Notes: generated by a model from the letters alone, not told the origin. Shown: positions 12,001-23,970, counted from the first letter of the stretch. The stretch: DNA of 64,000 nt from Basidiobolus meristosporus CBS 931.73 (GCA_002104905.1 MCFE01000187.1:62001-126000); one strand, 5' to 3'. Numbers and translations are program-made.

Positions 12001-14386
12001 TTCCGATAGTATCCATGGAAAAATATCTAACGATTTACACGATATAATGCAACCTCGAAATTCAATGCAATTCTTTATTCAGGAGGTATGGTCGAAGGTA
12101 TTGAAAATTCCAAGAGCCAGCATACGCATCGACCATACCTTCCGCGCTCTAGGCGGAGATTCCATTCTGGCCATCCATGTTTCCTCTGAATGCCGAAAGC
12201 ATAACATTCAGATCTCAGTACACAGCATGTTGAAAAATCACACCATCATCCAACTGGCTGAGAACGCCAAAGTGAAAGTATCAGGAAATCAGATGGAGAA
12301 CTCGTTGAGCCATGGCGAGGTTCATCTCTCTGCCAATCAACGGATGTTCTTGGAATTCGAGCAGGAGAACTACAACCACTTCAATCAGAGCTGGCTGTTC
12401 AGAACGCAGAACCCAACGAACAAGGCCAGTCTCCAATCGGCAGTTGGATACCTCATTCTGAATCATGATATCCTTCGAAGCCGGTTCTCGCGTGCACAGA
12501 ACGAATGGAAGCTACGAATTCTATCGCCAAAGGAGATGTCGTTTGAAGTCCACCGTATGCAGGTCCAATCGAGAGACGAATTGAAGGCTTCTGTCCATCA
12601 TCTTCAGCGTAGCCTGGATTTGATATCTGGACCTTTGTTCCAATTTGCTCTGTACGACTTACAGGATGGCCAACAGCTGATCTTCATGGCTGTCCATCAC
12701 TTTATCATCGACCTTATGTCCTGGGGCCCTATCTGGGAAGAACTTGGACTCTTACTACAAGGGGAACAACCTAGGACCCAGTCAGTATCATATATGCAAT
12801 GGAACAAGCTACTCTATGATCATGCCCAAACTCTGGGCATGAGGTCATGGCCTACGCAACCACTGGATCAGCCTATTATCACCGATTCAGCGCTCTTGGC
12901 CAAGAATACTGTCGGAACCGTCCGTTCGATCTCGTTCAAGCTCGACCCTTACTTTACGAAGTTAGCTGAAAGCTGCTGCGGCCCATCTACGAATATGGAA
13001 ATGACCGATCTGCTGACTGCCTCCTTGGCATATTCCTACTGTTGTACGTTCGAAAGGGAGTCTCTTTCTGTCACTCTTGAAACGCACGGCCGCCAGTTCG
13101 GAGACGAAGATGTGGATATCTCAAGGACTGTAGGGTGGTTCACCAATTTGTACCCGATTGTGGTACATTTGGGTAAGAACCAACGGATAGACGATGCGAT
13201 TCGTCAAACCATCCAGCAGCACCGGGAAATCCGTGGGAACGAAGCGAACTACGGCCTTCTGAGGTATATAAACCAAAGCACCGCTCCATTTTTCGCCAAA
13301 GAGCCGCCACAAGTCACCTTAGGATACCTGCCGAACACTGCAGCTCGTGGCAACCCTAGTTCTTACTTGCTTCCCATTCCAACTGATTCTGAGTACAAAT
13401 TCGACCTGGGTGGCATTCCTTCCACATGGAAACGCCACCAGGTATTTAATTGTGTTGCTCAATATGTGGGGGATCAACTTGAGGCCAGTCTAACCTACAG
13501 CGAACTGCTTCATTCCAAGTCGGAGGTGCAGACTTGGCTCGACCTGTGGGAAACCGAGCTGATATATGCCATCAAGTCGATTTCCAAGGAGGTCCTTTTA
13601 TCGCACGATCACACCCCGCGCTACATTTTACCCTCCGAGAGTGGTGATCTTTCACCCCAATTCGAAGAAAAGTCCTTGGGATATGTTAACAGTGATGACT
13701 GTGTAACGTTGATCTCGAAGAAAAGTGGCCCGACAATGTTTATCGTACATTGCGCTACTGGGGTGGGCAGCTACTTCCAGCTTTTGGGCCAATATATGAA
13801 CTGCACCCTGTATTCCATCAGTGACCCCACTCTTGGAACCAATGAATCATTTGACTCGGTGGAGACGATCGCCTCAAGATATCTGAAGGCAATTCTTCAG
13901 GTACAGCCAGTTGGGCCTTATTACCTTCACGGATACTCATTCGGCGGTTTGGTTGCCTTCGAGATGGCGCGTCAGCTTGAATGGCGTGGGCATGAAGTTT
14001 CGCGATTGACCATTATTGACACTCTGGCACCGCATACTGGGCGACAACTTTGGGCCTCGGCCAACCAGAGCTCTGCCCTTGAGTATCTGACCATGATCTC
14101 TTCCTCAGGAGAATGGTCATTAGACGAGGCAGCCTCTCAAATGATGCTGGAAAAGATCGAGCAGAACACTCAATTGATGAGAAGATATGACCCTTCGATC
14201 AAGAAATTGACCACGGATATCGTGCTGGTGAAAGGGCTGGATGCTAAAGGTAGACTTGACGAGCAGCAGCCATGCTACGGTTGGTCAGAGTACTCAAGCA
14301 ACGTGAGTGTCCACAGTGTGGACGCTGAACACCACAAGCTAATGTTCGAGCCACATGTTGCCAGAGTTGCCGAGTATCTCCAATAA
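1..14386 (+). CDS. Nonribosomal peptide synthetase, 3' part (E | C-A-T-E | C-A-T | C-A-T-E-TE), three exons
   Basis: The reading frame is open from base 2, so the 5' end lies outside the window. Exons are <2-2164, 2241-6839 and 6914-14386, ending in TAA. Each of the three long open stretches breaks exactly inside a condensation domain at a GT...AG intron, so they are one gene. Adenylation cores (TSGSTGTPKG, GYGPTE, RTGD/KTGD), three carrier motifs LGGDSI, condensation motifs HHxxxD and a terminal thioesterase motif GYSFGG are all visible. Epimerization domains show HHLIVDLVSW or HHFIIDLMSW and GHGRE or THGRQ. The enzyme should assemble a peptide of at least four residues, with D-configuration set at the partial module and at the last and third-last residues, and release it through the TE. 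Such bacterial-like NRPSs occur in Mortierella. The product is unknown. Start codon and upstream modules are not visible. Confidence 0.93.
2..1000 (+). other. NRPS partial module: epimerization domain
   Basis: The window opens inside an epimerization domain. It shows HHLIVDLVSW (catalytic HHxxxD, with the SW typical of E rather than C domains), then MEGHGRE, SRTVGWFTTLYPL, YGLLRYM and FNYLGRFQQ in the canonical E-domain order. Bases 1-712 match 4658-5369, the E domain of the next module, with no difference that I can see. This domain epimerizes the residue loaded by a module whose A and T domains lie upstream of the window. Confidence 0.9.
2165..2240 (+). other. Intron 1 of the NRPS gene (76 bp)
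   Basis: The donor is GTAGGA and the acceptor is TTTTAAG, with CTAATC about 20 bases before the acceptor as a branch-point candidate. Removing it joins ...ACA GAG to TAT CCA TTG in phase 0. This restores the conserved end of the condensation domain (TE-YPLALNV), matching the junction at intron 2. Without splicing the frame stops at 2203. Confidence 0.85.
2676..4007 (+). repeat. Near-identical A-domain block, copy 1 (copy 2 at 10610-11941)
   Basis: About 1.33 kb matches 10610-11941 at a constant offset of 7934 with only about six or seven base differences noticed by eye. Sequence on both sides of the block (for example the codons just before 2676) is clearly diverged. The block covers most of the adenylation domain, including the whole substrate pocket. 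Copying between modules of one gene is the simplest explanation. Confidence 0.85.
4658..5369 (+). repeat. Identical E-domain block, copy 2 (copy 1 at 1-712)
   Basis: Bases 1-712 and 4658-5369 are the same as far as I can read (offset 4657). Identity stops abruptly at AGCAAGAACGC versus AGCAAAGACGC. After about 350 diverged bases at the same spacing, 1061-1240 and 5718-5897 are again almost identical (about three differences). The duplicated block extends off the left edge of the window. Confidence 0.85.
5690..9000 (+). other. NRPS module C-A-T without epimerization (penultimate)
   Basis: The C domain (EDILPCTPLQEG, HHAIID near 6118) spans intron 2. The A domain (about 7150-8660) shows FTSGSTGTPKG, GYGPTE, YKTGDLARF and TTSQKTDRK. 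The pocket read by eye is D-A-F-M-M-I-G-V-L-K, different from both neighbours. The carrier motif LGGDSILAIRL is near 8838. No E domain follows; the next domain is a condensation domain, so this residue should stay L. This A domain is clearly diverged at DNA level from the two near-identical ones. Confidence 0.88.
6840..6913 (+). other. Intron 2 of the NRPS gene (74 bp)
   Basis: The donor is GTGAGC and the acceptor CTCTCTAG follows a pyrimidine-rich tract. Splicing joins AGG ACA GAG to TAT TCC TTG in phase 0 (RTE-YSLVLN), the same codon position as intron 1 in the preceding condensation domain. The unspliced frame stops at 6866. Confidence 0.87.
9060..14383 (+). other. NRPS terminal module C-A-T-E-TE
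   Basis: The C domain begins VVDIYPCSPMQEA and has HHALYDGWS near 9495. Its start differs from the two earlier C domains, consistent with accepting an L-configured donor. The A domain (about 10420-11930) carries the same pocket as the third-last module. The carrier motif LGGDSILAIHV is near 12151. The E domain (about 12300-13590) has HHFIIDLMSW and ETHGRQ. The thioesterase (about 13720-14383) has GYSFGG as nucleophile elbow and a late EHHKLMF histidine, the normal alpha/beta-hydrolase order. E directly before TE implies a D-residue at the carboxyl or cyclization end. Confidence 0.88.
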
Positions 14387-14467
14387 GGGACCTTCGCCTG
14401 GTTCGATACATCCGAAATTATTACCAGCCATACTTTGAATTAGGCATACAGCCAACCACCCCGTCAT

Positions 14468-14583
14468 AATAAAAGGTGTTCCAATCAATTGCTCGGTCTT
14501 CGCCATCTTTTTGCTTGGTTGTATTCATTGACCACTAAAGACCCCTTTATTTTGCTACCTTATCAGTAACCGTCATTAATAAA
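14468..14583 (+). terminator. Candidate polyadenylation region of the NRPS gene
   Basis: AATAAA occurs at 14468-14473 and 14578-14583, about 80 and 190 bases after the NRPS stop codon. Either could be the cleavage and polyadenylation signal. No experimental support is possible here. The first transposon remnant begins at about 14,594. Confidence 0.4.
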
Positions 14584-14593
14584 CACAAGGTTG

Positions 14594-15700
14594 GCGGTAA
14601 AGCAACTGGTCCCACATGTGGATCTATTCCTGGTCAGGCATCAAGAACCCATCAGGACACCATTGCAATACTGGCATGTTGGAATTCCAACCCCTCTCAA
14701 CGGATTTATGTCAAGATTTTGACGGTGTTTTGCCGTCTGGGTTGCCTTAGATGGTCAGAAACCTGATGGTGTTTGATAGTGTTTATGTGGGCTTCCCATG
14801 GCTATACGTAGACCGTACCGCATTTTGGTGGTACCAAACAGGCAAATATTACTGACTACCCAATATGATAAATCCTTGAAGGTGACTTAACAGTCTCCAA
14901 GTGGGCTTCTAATGGCCTAATATAGACCCAATGGGTGTTAACAACTTCTACTGTATATTGCCACTCTAGCAATTCACCAAATGGTACAACCCTTTTCTAC
15001 CTCTCCTTATGCCATATGTATAGTACTGTGAAGTCATGACTCTTCATTACTTACCAAATACAACAATGGGTATTTCACATCAGGTCTGTTCCAAAGAAGA
15101 TCATTGCTTGCTGCTTATATATCTCATTGTGTGTGCACACCAGCTGCAATTGACAACATCCATTATCTGGGCTTTGCTGTATGGTAGTGTGATGCTTGCA
15201 AATATACACTTTGCTTCTATCACCTTTGCAACACCTACTTGTTGAGTTAGTTCCTTGCAATGGTGCACTCCCTTTCTTCTTCAAAAGACATTGAAGCCCA
15301 CATACTTGAAAGAAGCCTGGCATCATCTGGTAAGGGCTTGCTGATACCAAAATGGTTGCTTGTTCCATCAAGCCAAACCTTTCTTTGCCCAGCTTACTAT
15401 TGTGATATAGGGGCTGTTGAGCTTTTGAACACTCAAGGACCATGTGTGTTTTTAAATATATCTGGGCTTCTTATTTTTGACTCTGGCTGATTTGTTTGCA
15501 TCTTCCAGCTCATCACATTCATGGCAGAAGCAACTGCAACTTTCTGGATGAGACTGAAGTACAACAGAACTTGCAACATGCTTTTTGTTTCAATCTCTGC
15601 TCACAGTTGCACCATAACCTGGGAGAATTGCAAGCTTGGAGTTCATCAGATTCTCAGCTCACATTCTGCTGGTGCACTGATGCATAGTATTCAGCTGGTG
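14594..15700 (-). pseudogene. Diverged Tnp2 transposase remnant (3' part)
   Basis: This is the most diverged copy of the repeat seen at 16.3-17.3 kb. It shares the terminal stretch with GGTCCCA (14,605-14,690) and the segment matching 16,450-16,740. On the minus strand a fragment MNVMSWKM lines up with VMDVMSWHM of the better copies. No long frame survives. It is the element nearest the NRPS, about 200 bases from its stop codon. Confidence 0.5.
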
Positions 15701-15742
15701 CTCTTCCTTCAAATTTGTAGCGGTAATGTTTGGTGGAAGTAG

Positions 15743-16276
15743 TGAGCTGCCAATTAACTGGTTGGGTAGGAATGCTAGTTTGCCCAGTCTCCTAAAAAGT
15801 ATGTCTGCCTGCCCACCCAGCAGCTAGTACCCACAATATTGAGAGTTGTCAGTTTTGACAAACTTGGAATTTAGCTGATATTACATTGGCATTCTACAGA
15901 ACTTTTCTTCATTTTTTCTCAGGGAAAAGAAACTAGCACAAAGTAAAACATGGTCCTGTCCACTCAATGCACTGGGAAAAGATGAAGTAGCCAACATGTG
16001 TTTCTAACATCAGTCATCCCTCACTAAAAGTATGATAACTTTCCTCTTACCCAAGATATTGGAAAACACTTAATTCCTGGCCTATAATCCATCAAAAGGG
16101 GCTCCTTCAGTGGCAACAGGTTCCTAGTTCCTGTGTAATGTAGGGAATGATACTTTGCCGCTCAAAGAGTCAGGTACTTTGATGGAGCTGTCAAGGTGGA
16201 CTCCAAAGAATATCACAGTTTTGTTTTGGATAATAGCTAGTTACTTGTGGTCAAGTCACAAGCTTCCTATGTTTAT
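15743..16276. other. Unassigned AT-rich stretch between two transposon remnants
   Basis: I see no coding frame of note, no RNA gene and no repeat shared with the rest of the window. It may be the decayed upstream part of the 14.6-15.7 kb remnant or old host spacer. Confidence 0.4.
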
Positions 16277-18530
16277 GCCTATGAGCAATGATTTGGTCCC
16301 ATGGGTGGATCCAATCCAGATCAGCTATCACAATCCTGTCAGGAGACCATTATAATACCAGCTGCTTGGGCAGTGCTTTGCCAAGGGTGGCATGGCATTG
16401 TTGTGTTCTTAATGCACTCTAGATCTACCTGAGTGGATCTAACTGGCCGGTACATCCAATTGCCTTATATAGCAAAATACTTGATGGTGCTTTGACAGCC
16501 TCATTGCAAGCCTCTGATGGCATTATTGTGGTAGTATGGTGGCCTACAGCTAGTTCTGTATAGTACTACTGTACCAATTTACCAAGTGGTATTTCCTTTT
16601 TCTACCTCTCCTTGCGCAACTCATATATTCCACTGCAGAATCAGCCCTCTTTATTTGCTTACCCACCACTGCCTTAGGTATTCCACATATAGTTCAAATC
16701 AAAAAGAACTGTGGTCTCCTGCTTACTAGTCTCTTCAAACATGCACACCTGCCGCAATTAACATACTTCTATCACTTCACTTTACATCTTTTAGCATAAT
16801 ACTCATAAAGCTGCCACATAACTTGTACTCCTGGTAACATATACATTTTACAAACATGTGCTTAGTTGCTACCACTTCTGCCATGAATATCTCCTCAATA
16901 CCTGCAAAGAACTTATTGGTGAGCCAACATACTCCTTCTCACTGATAGACTTTTGTCCCCCTTATAGGTGAGCTCTGGCTCTTGTTTGTTTGAGTTCTGT
17001 ATTGAATGGTGTAGAAATAGGCTTGTGACCCTGACCAAGACCTAGAGAAACCCAGCATACTTTAGTGGAGTTTTCCTAATAAAAGTTAGTTGCTTGTTGC
17101 ACCCAACCCAACTTTGCATTACTTGCCTGATTACCCATGCCTTGGGGCAGCTTAGCTTCTTAATGCCATAGGCATAGGTGTTTCCATGTGCACATCTGTC
17201 CTCTGTATTTTCCAACTCTTTGTAGCTGTCCTCCATGTGCCAACTCATTACATCCATGACAGACTTGAAGGTAATATTCTTGATGTAATTGGGATATGGT
17301 AGTGCCTACAGCTTGACCTGGCTTCCTATTGCCCCTCACATTGGCTCCATAGGGAACTCCCCAAAGGTGAAGCAAGGCACAATATTCTCCTCACACCAAG
17401 CAAGATGGAGTAGAAAATGGATACAGTAGCAGCAGAGATCTGCATGTTCAGCTTTATGTTTGTGGTATAGTCGCTCAAATCCCGTCACAAACTTCTTGCA
17501 AACAAGCTGTAGATGCATCAAGCTGGCATTGGTAATCAGCTTCTGGGTAAATATTCCTACAATGTCAACATATAACTCCAAATGCATCCAATGTACTCTT
17601 GGTAGAAATGGCTTTGGAAGGTCACTTGAACAAATACATATCCAGTTCATCAAGTCCTTGCACTTGTATTGCTGTATATGCATATGACTACTGATTAGAG
17701 TTTCTGAGAAGTACTTAGGGTAGCAGATACTCTGTAATATTGAGCCAATTCTTTTAGATCATTCTGGAATCTTGAAGCGCTTATTTAGCTTGAAATGCCC
17801 TATGTACAACTTGGTTATCAGTATAGAAATATTGTTGAAAAACAAGTGCGCTGCTCCCAGTGAAAATCTTTTGTTCCAACAGATACCCTCAGTCTTAAGT
17901 ATCTCCAGCTTCTAATTAATTCATATTCTGCCTAATGGCTTATAGCTTGCCAACTTTGCTGCAATTGCATACTGACTTCTATATGATCTCTCCGTGGAAA
18001 GATGATTTTGTTAGTGTTGGTGTTTGGTAATAGCAACATGTGTAGGTAATGGAGTAAGTACCCTAGATCTCATACATTTGAAAGTAATACTATCCATTGT
18101 GCCAGAAAAGCTGGCAATTTTGCTGATGGCTGGGGTATCTCCAATGAAATAATTATATGTGGTTTGACATGACAACCATTTACTGTTATCTTGCTGGAAA
18201 GCATGCAAGATTCATCCAGCAATGGATACAGGTAGCTATCCAGGTTGGATGGTGATTTAGATCTAGATACCAGTGAGACTACCATCCAACCTCTGCTCTG
18301 ATAATATAAGATAGGTGGCAGATTCAGGTTGATGAGATTCAGTGCCAGCAGGATTTGCTAGTAGAGTAATTCTTTAATGAGACTCCATGAAGTGACAAGG
18401 CAAAGATATGGCCATACATACCTTCAAAGTAGCCCTTGCTTCTTAGCTGTTTGTAATGCTTGGCATCAAATATATCAGATATGTTTGTGCTTGATTGATA
18501 CTGAGTGCAGTACTGTATAGCTTTGCAATA
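16277..18530 (-). pseudogene. Tnp2-type (CACTA-like) transposase, 3' two thirds, decayed
   Basis: Read on the minus strand this stretch has the transposase core (SNLDSYLYPLLDES near 18,230; HVKPHIIISLE), the late segment ending FGEFPMEPM and VMDVMSWHMEDS, and the C-terminal region. Frames are broken many times. The left terminus reads CCTATGAGC. At 18,530 the gene is cut by the next element, whose terminus begins TTCTATGAAAAAT. The missing N-terminal part probably resumes at 24,358, so the two pieces are likely one element split by an insertion. Confidence 0.75.
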
Positions 18531-18889
18531 TTCTATGAAAAATAATTTGGTCCTGCAGGTGGATCTGATCCAGATCAGCTGTCAGGATCCTGTTTAGAGA
18601 CCATCATAATACCAGCAGCTTGGAATTAGTGACCCTCCTAACAATCTTATGATGGGATCACAACGGTGTTTTGCAAATTTTATAACCAAATAAAGGGACA
18701 AACTTGACAAGATTTAATAGGTGATGTAACAATATTTGCATGGTATTATTGTGGTCTTTTAGTGCTCTATAACTATTTTAAGTGGATCCAATTGGCCAGG
18801 ACATTCAATTGCCTTATATGGCAAGAAATTTGACAGTATTGCAACAGCCTCACAGCAAGACTCTGATGGCATTATATTAGCAATATGAT

Positions 18890-21501
18890 GGCCTACAGCC
18901 AGTTCTGTATAATGTTACCATGCCAATTTACCAAATGATATTTCCTTTTTCTACCTCCCCTTGTGCAATTCATATATTCCACTGTATAATCACCCCTCTT
19001 TATTGGCTTACCCACTACTACCTTGGGTATTCCACATATAGTTTGAATCAAAAATACTATGGCCTCCTGCTTACTAGCCACCACAAACGCACACACCTAC
19101 TGCAATTGACATACTTCTATCACCTCAACTTTACAGCTTTTTAGTGTGATACTTGCAAAGTTGCCATATGCCTTGTACTGCTGGTGACATATATATCTTG
19201 CAAACATATGCTTGGTTGTTGCCACTTCTGCCATGAATACCTCCAGAATATCTGCAAAGAACTTCTTGGTATTTAGCCAATATATTCCTTCTCCCTGCTA
19301 GATTCTAGTCCCCCTTATAGATGCTCTCTAGCTTTTGTTTGTGTGAATTCTGTATTGAATGGTGTAGATGTTGGCTTGTGATCATGAGAAATCTGACATA
19401 CCTTTGTAGAGCTTTTCTAATAAAAATTAGTTGCTTGTTGCACCCAACCCAACTTTGCATTACTTAACTGATTACCCACACATTGAGGCTGCTTAGCTTC
19501 TTAATGCCACTGGCATAGGTGTCTCTATGAGCACATTTGTACTTGGTATTTTCCAACCCTTCCTGGCTGTCCTCTATGTGTCAACTTATCACATCCATGA
19601 CAGACTTGAAGGTAGTATTTTTGATGAGATTGGGATATGGTAGTACCTATGACTTGACTTGTCTTCCTATCTCCCCACACATACACTCCATAGGAAACTC
19701 CCAAAAGGTGAAGCAAGGCACAATATTCTCCAAACACTGTGCAAGATGGAGTAGAGAATGGATACAGTAGCAGCAGAGATCTACACATTCAGCTTTATGT
19801 TTGTAGTATAGCTGCTCATATACCCTCACACTCCTCACACAACAGCTTTAGATGCATCAAGTTGGCATTGGTGATCCTCTTCTGGATAAATATTCCTACA
19901 ATGTCCACATACAACTCCCATTGCCTCCAATGTACTCTTGGTAGGAATGGCTTCAGAACACCACTTGAATACACATATTTACAGTTCATCCAGTCTTTGA
20001 ATTGTATTGTTGCATCTGTGTATGAATATTAATTGGAGCATGTGAGAAGTACTTAGGGTAGTAGATACTCTGTAATGTCTTGCCAATTCTTTCAGATTTC
20101 TCTGGTATCCTGAAGGGTAATTTAGCTTGAAATGCCCCATGTACAACTTGGTCATCAGTATAGGGATATTGTCGAAAAGCAATTGCATCGCTCTCAGTGG
20201 AAAGCTTTTGCTCCAACAGATACCCTCTATCTTAGGTATCTCTGGCTTCCAATTGATTCCATATTCTGGCCAATGGCTGATAGCTTGCCAACTTTGCTGC
20301 AATTATGTGCGGACTTCTGTATGTTCTCTCTGTGGAAAGATGATGTTCTTAGTGCTGGTGTTTTGGTAATAATAATGTGTGTGAGTTATGGAGTAAATTT
20401 CCTGGATATCACACATTGGATAGCAATACTGTCCATTATATCCAGAAAATCCTACTATCTTGCTGATGGCTAGGGTATCTCCAATGCAAATAATATTATA
20501 CACTTTACATGGTAGCCATTTACTGTTATCCCACTTGAAAGCATGCAAAATTCATCTAGCAATGGATATAGGTAGCTATCAGGGTTGGACAGTGATTTAG
20601 GCTCAGATACCAGTGAGACTACTATCAGATTATTTCTCTGATACTGTAAGATGGCTAGCAGACTCAGATTGATGAGAATCAGTGGCCAGCAGGATTTGCT
20701 AGTGTACTTGTTTAATGAGAATCCATCAATTGCTAAAGCAAAGGCATAGTCAAACCTATCTTCAAAGCAGCCCTTGCTTCTTAGCTGTTTGTAATGTTTG
20801 CCATCAAAGATATTGTGCCATGCAGCTGTGAACATATGCTGGAATCCGGACAGTCTCTTGATCATAAGTTGCTAGCCGCATGACGGTTGCCTACTTGTAC
20901 CAGGTACATGGTAAGTTGCATCCTGGTATGATTTGGCAAGAAGTAGTGATAAATCCTTGATGCCCCCATTGCTGATATTAGTGGAAATGTGCCACTTCTC
21001 TAGCCACAACATTAAATCATTCACATGTAGATGGATTACTGGGCTCACTTGGTGCCATAAAGTATCCTTGGTACTTGTTTCAGGAGGTGCTGTCTCATTG
21101 TACATAGGGATTTGACCAGGCTTGTATGTGGTACTGCTGTTAGGGGAGATAGGCTCAAAATCCATCAGTGAATCTTCTTTGTTAGAGCTATCATTCTTTG
21201 TGCCATATTCAGAAGGCTGAGGCTAGCCTAAAGGTGTCACAAACTCACCTGACTCAGCTTGTGCAAGGTGACAAAAATGGCCAGGTGCCAGTACAGAAGT
21301 ATCAACTGGCCGGCAAGATAGTGTTGGTACAGTAGTGACCAATGAATGGTCAAGTATGACTTGGGTAGCAAAACACTGGTTGTGATCCTTGTAATACTTC
21401 CTATGCTCTCTGCATGCTTCATGGCTAAGAGGCTTGCCACAATAGCCACATGGTATTTTTTCTCTTCTCTTATGGCATTGAGTCAAAGTAGTCTTGTCCA
21501 T
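18890..21501 (-). pseudogene. Tnp2-type transposase pseudogene
   Basis: The ATG at 21,501 opens MDKTTLTQCHKRREKIPCGYCGKPLSHEACREH, a Cys/His cluster that looks like an N-terminal zinc-binding module (quoted as the family pattern C-x2-C ... H). Further on come FALAIDGFS, CWPLILINL and PDSYLYPLLDEF, matching the D-containing core of Transposase_21 / Tnp2 proteins. Then come FWEFPMECMCGEIGRQVKS and a C-terminal region near 18.9-19.1 kb. It is split into at least six frames, so no active protein is expected. Known Tnp2 proteins catalyse cut-and-paste transposition of CACTA/EnSpm elements. Confidence 0.78.
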
Positions 21502-21600
21502 GGGGCAAGCGTTTTGACCTTCAACAATTTAATGCTATTATATCAGTTTTTGGTCAATACTCATGTGAACTTAAGACAGTCTTGTACTTAAGGCATTGCA

Positions 21601-21616
21601 CTTACATGAATGTAAG
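21601..21616. promoter_or_regulatory. Conserved palindrome in the tnp2/ORF1 intergenic region
   Basis: CTTACAT-GA-ATGTAAG is a perfect 7-bp inverted repeat with a 2-bp spacer between the two divergent genes. It recurs at 24,898-24,913 (perfect), 53,378-53,393 (one mismatch) and in weaker form near 37,456 and 45,592. Conservation in an otherwise drifting spacer suggests a binding site, perhaps for a transposon protein; that is inference. Confidence 0.45.
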
Positions 21617-21726
21617 ATTCAATGATGACTAGCCATAGTAAGCATTTAAATAAAGCTGTGGCACCACATACTCATATATATGTAACAACATTTTCACTTT
21701 GGCTTGACTCACTTGCAATTATTTGC

Positions 21727-23970
21727 TGCCAAAAAATTAAGCAATGTTGTCTGGTTCTTGACCAAACCCCACTGCTGACAGCAATAGAAGAATGGTTGGA
21801 CAACAGATTGCTTTGACATTCAGTGCAACTAGTGGGGCTACATCCAAAAAAGGCCCTGTGAACAGTGTGCCCATTGAAGGTAATAATCAGACTCCTCAGG
21901 CTCTCAGTCAAGTAGGTAAATGAGAACCTCTGCAGAGCCACAAGCTGACCATTATGCACAGGCAGATAAGAATGTAGCAAACAGAGTCCCCTCAGCTAAA
22001 GACCAGCAAGTGGCTAGGATAACATCACCACCACCTTTATTAGCAAGTATGTTGTCAGCTCATATCAAAGAATTGATTAAGCAATACCAGATTAAGGAAT
22101 TTATAAAGATACAAATGGGGCAACACTATACAAATTTGGTAACAGGGAACAATTTTTTGCATTTTTAATATTTACAAAGTTGGGTTGTAGTTACCAGATT
22201 AGGGAATTTATAAGATACAAATGCGGTGACACTATACAAATTTGGTGACAAGGAAGAAAAAATTGCATCTTTAATATTTACAAAGTTGGGTCGTAGTTAC
22301 CGGATTAGGGAATTTATAAAAATACAAATGCGGTGACACTATACAAAATAAGTATTAGGGAGTAAATAATTGTATCTTTAACAATTTACAAAGTGGCTGA
22401 TAGGATAAATGCAATGGCCCAGAAAAATCAGAAAATAGTCCCAAAACAGGATGAGTAGATTATGTGTGTAGAGCAATCAATGTCCCCATCAGAGAAAGCA
22501 GTATCTTTGCTGCAAAGAAAGAACTCAAGTAGCTCAAAGTCATAGCCAAGAATTGAGCCATTTCCCAATGTAACAGCAGAGGAACACTGTACAGTCTTTG
22601 AAGCACAACAACAGTGCCTAAATATTGAGCCCACAAAAAACCTATCACAGAGTAGGAGGGGAACAATGTGGTGTTTATACTAAATCCTAAAAATCAGAAG
22701 CCATTGAAGATCTGTGAAGGTGCTGAGAGCAACAAAGAAGAGTGGGCTGATATACAATAGTGTGTCAGAAGTCTAGCATGCCATAACCTTAAGGCTGGCC
22801 TACCATGGGACCATCAGAAACTTAAGGCCAAACAGAATGCACTTGACTTGTTCCATGAGCATTATCCTGGATTCAAACAGGCACACAGATTTGGGCCAGC
22901 ATTGGTATGCTAAGAAAGTATCTTAAGAATAGCAGAAACTATCAAAGGCAGAAGAACAAGGGGGCCATGGCTAAAAACCAACAGGTTCCTCAAGTGCCCA
23001 TCAAAAGCAGGGTCAAATGCTCCAGACAAGTGTCAAAGAGATGTCAGGTAGCTTGAAGAGTGCCAATTAGGTACAAGCAGGCAGAAACAGATGCCCCTGC
23101 ACAACATTTGTCAAGCAAAAAGTGTAGTACCACTCAAGAAGCACCCAGTCAAAGTAGCAGTGAAGGACCTGGCAGTGACAGAAGCCAGCCACTTTCATAG
23201 GAGCCCATCACAACTACAGTTGGAGCTCAAAACAAGCAGAAAAGAAACATCAGGTTGACAGAAGAGTGCCAGTAAGGGACAAGCAGGCCAAAACAGAGGT
23301 GTTGGAGCAGAATATATCAAGGAGAAAACTTAGTTCCTTACAAGTAGCACTCAGATAAAGTGGCAGTGAAAGACCTAGCAGCAACAAAGGAAAAGGTAAA
23401 GGGAGAAATGTCTACCCAAGCCTGAGACAGGGAGGTATGCAAAACAAATGCTGTTCTTGCCAATTAGCGCCACAAGCCTAGAACAAACTGAATCCCATCA
23501 TAGCCAAGAGGAATTACCAAGAAGAAAACAGCTGTTTTCACAAGAGTTGGAAGTGCAGCCAATTGAGCTACACTCCAGCAAGGTAGATGAATTTGTTGAA
23601 AAAGGCAATTAATCTACCACAGCCTCCACATCCTCCATTGTTGACAGAGTGCAGATCCCACTTACAGACAAGGCTACAACAACAAAAGCCTAAAAGACTC
23701 TCACAATGCCTTCAGTGGAATTTTGGAACATTAATAAGCACACCAAGAGGTTGCAGCACTTCTTCAAGAGCAGTGTTCAAGAAAATGCACTTGAATATTG
23801 CAAGGATTTATTGCAAAGACTGGCAGGTGAGGTGCTAGACCTTGCAGTGCTGACTGAAGACCAGGATGTGTGGGAACCAGTGATTGAACAGTGGCATAAA
23901 GCCGTTGGGTTTCTGCCAAAGTTGTGGAACCAGAGTGTTACAGCAGATATACTTATTGAGTGTTGAGTTG
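21727..23970 (+). pseudogene. CACTA-element ORF1, decayed
   Basis: This is homologous to the better preserved ORF1 at 53,501-56,521. The start (TTG CTG CCA AAA in place of ATG), the segment ITSPPP..LASMLSAH, the basic segment with KSRNYQRQKNK, and the terminal block VEFWNINKHTKRLQHFF (23,718) are recognisable. It carries frameshifts, stops and the minisatellite at 22,086-22,394. I do not recognise the protein family. Confidence 0.6.
22086..22394. repeat. Minisatellite, three units of about 107 bp
   Basis: Units start at 22,086, 22,193 and 22,299 with ACCAGATTAAGG or ACCGGATTAGGG and end near TTTACAAAG. They sit inside ORF1 of a CACTA-like copy. The homologous ORF1 at 53.8 kb has about 30 unrelated bases at this point. 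Confidence 0.8.

Noticed and set aside
15036-15742. Several plus-strand frames of 60-120 codons
   Set aside because: They are shadows on the strand opposite a decayed transposase and share no conserved protein sequence.
22086-22394. CRISPR-like array
   Set aside because: Units are about 107 bp with no spacers, in a eukaryotic transposon; it is a minisatellite.
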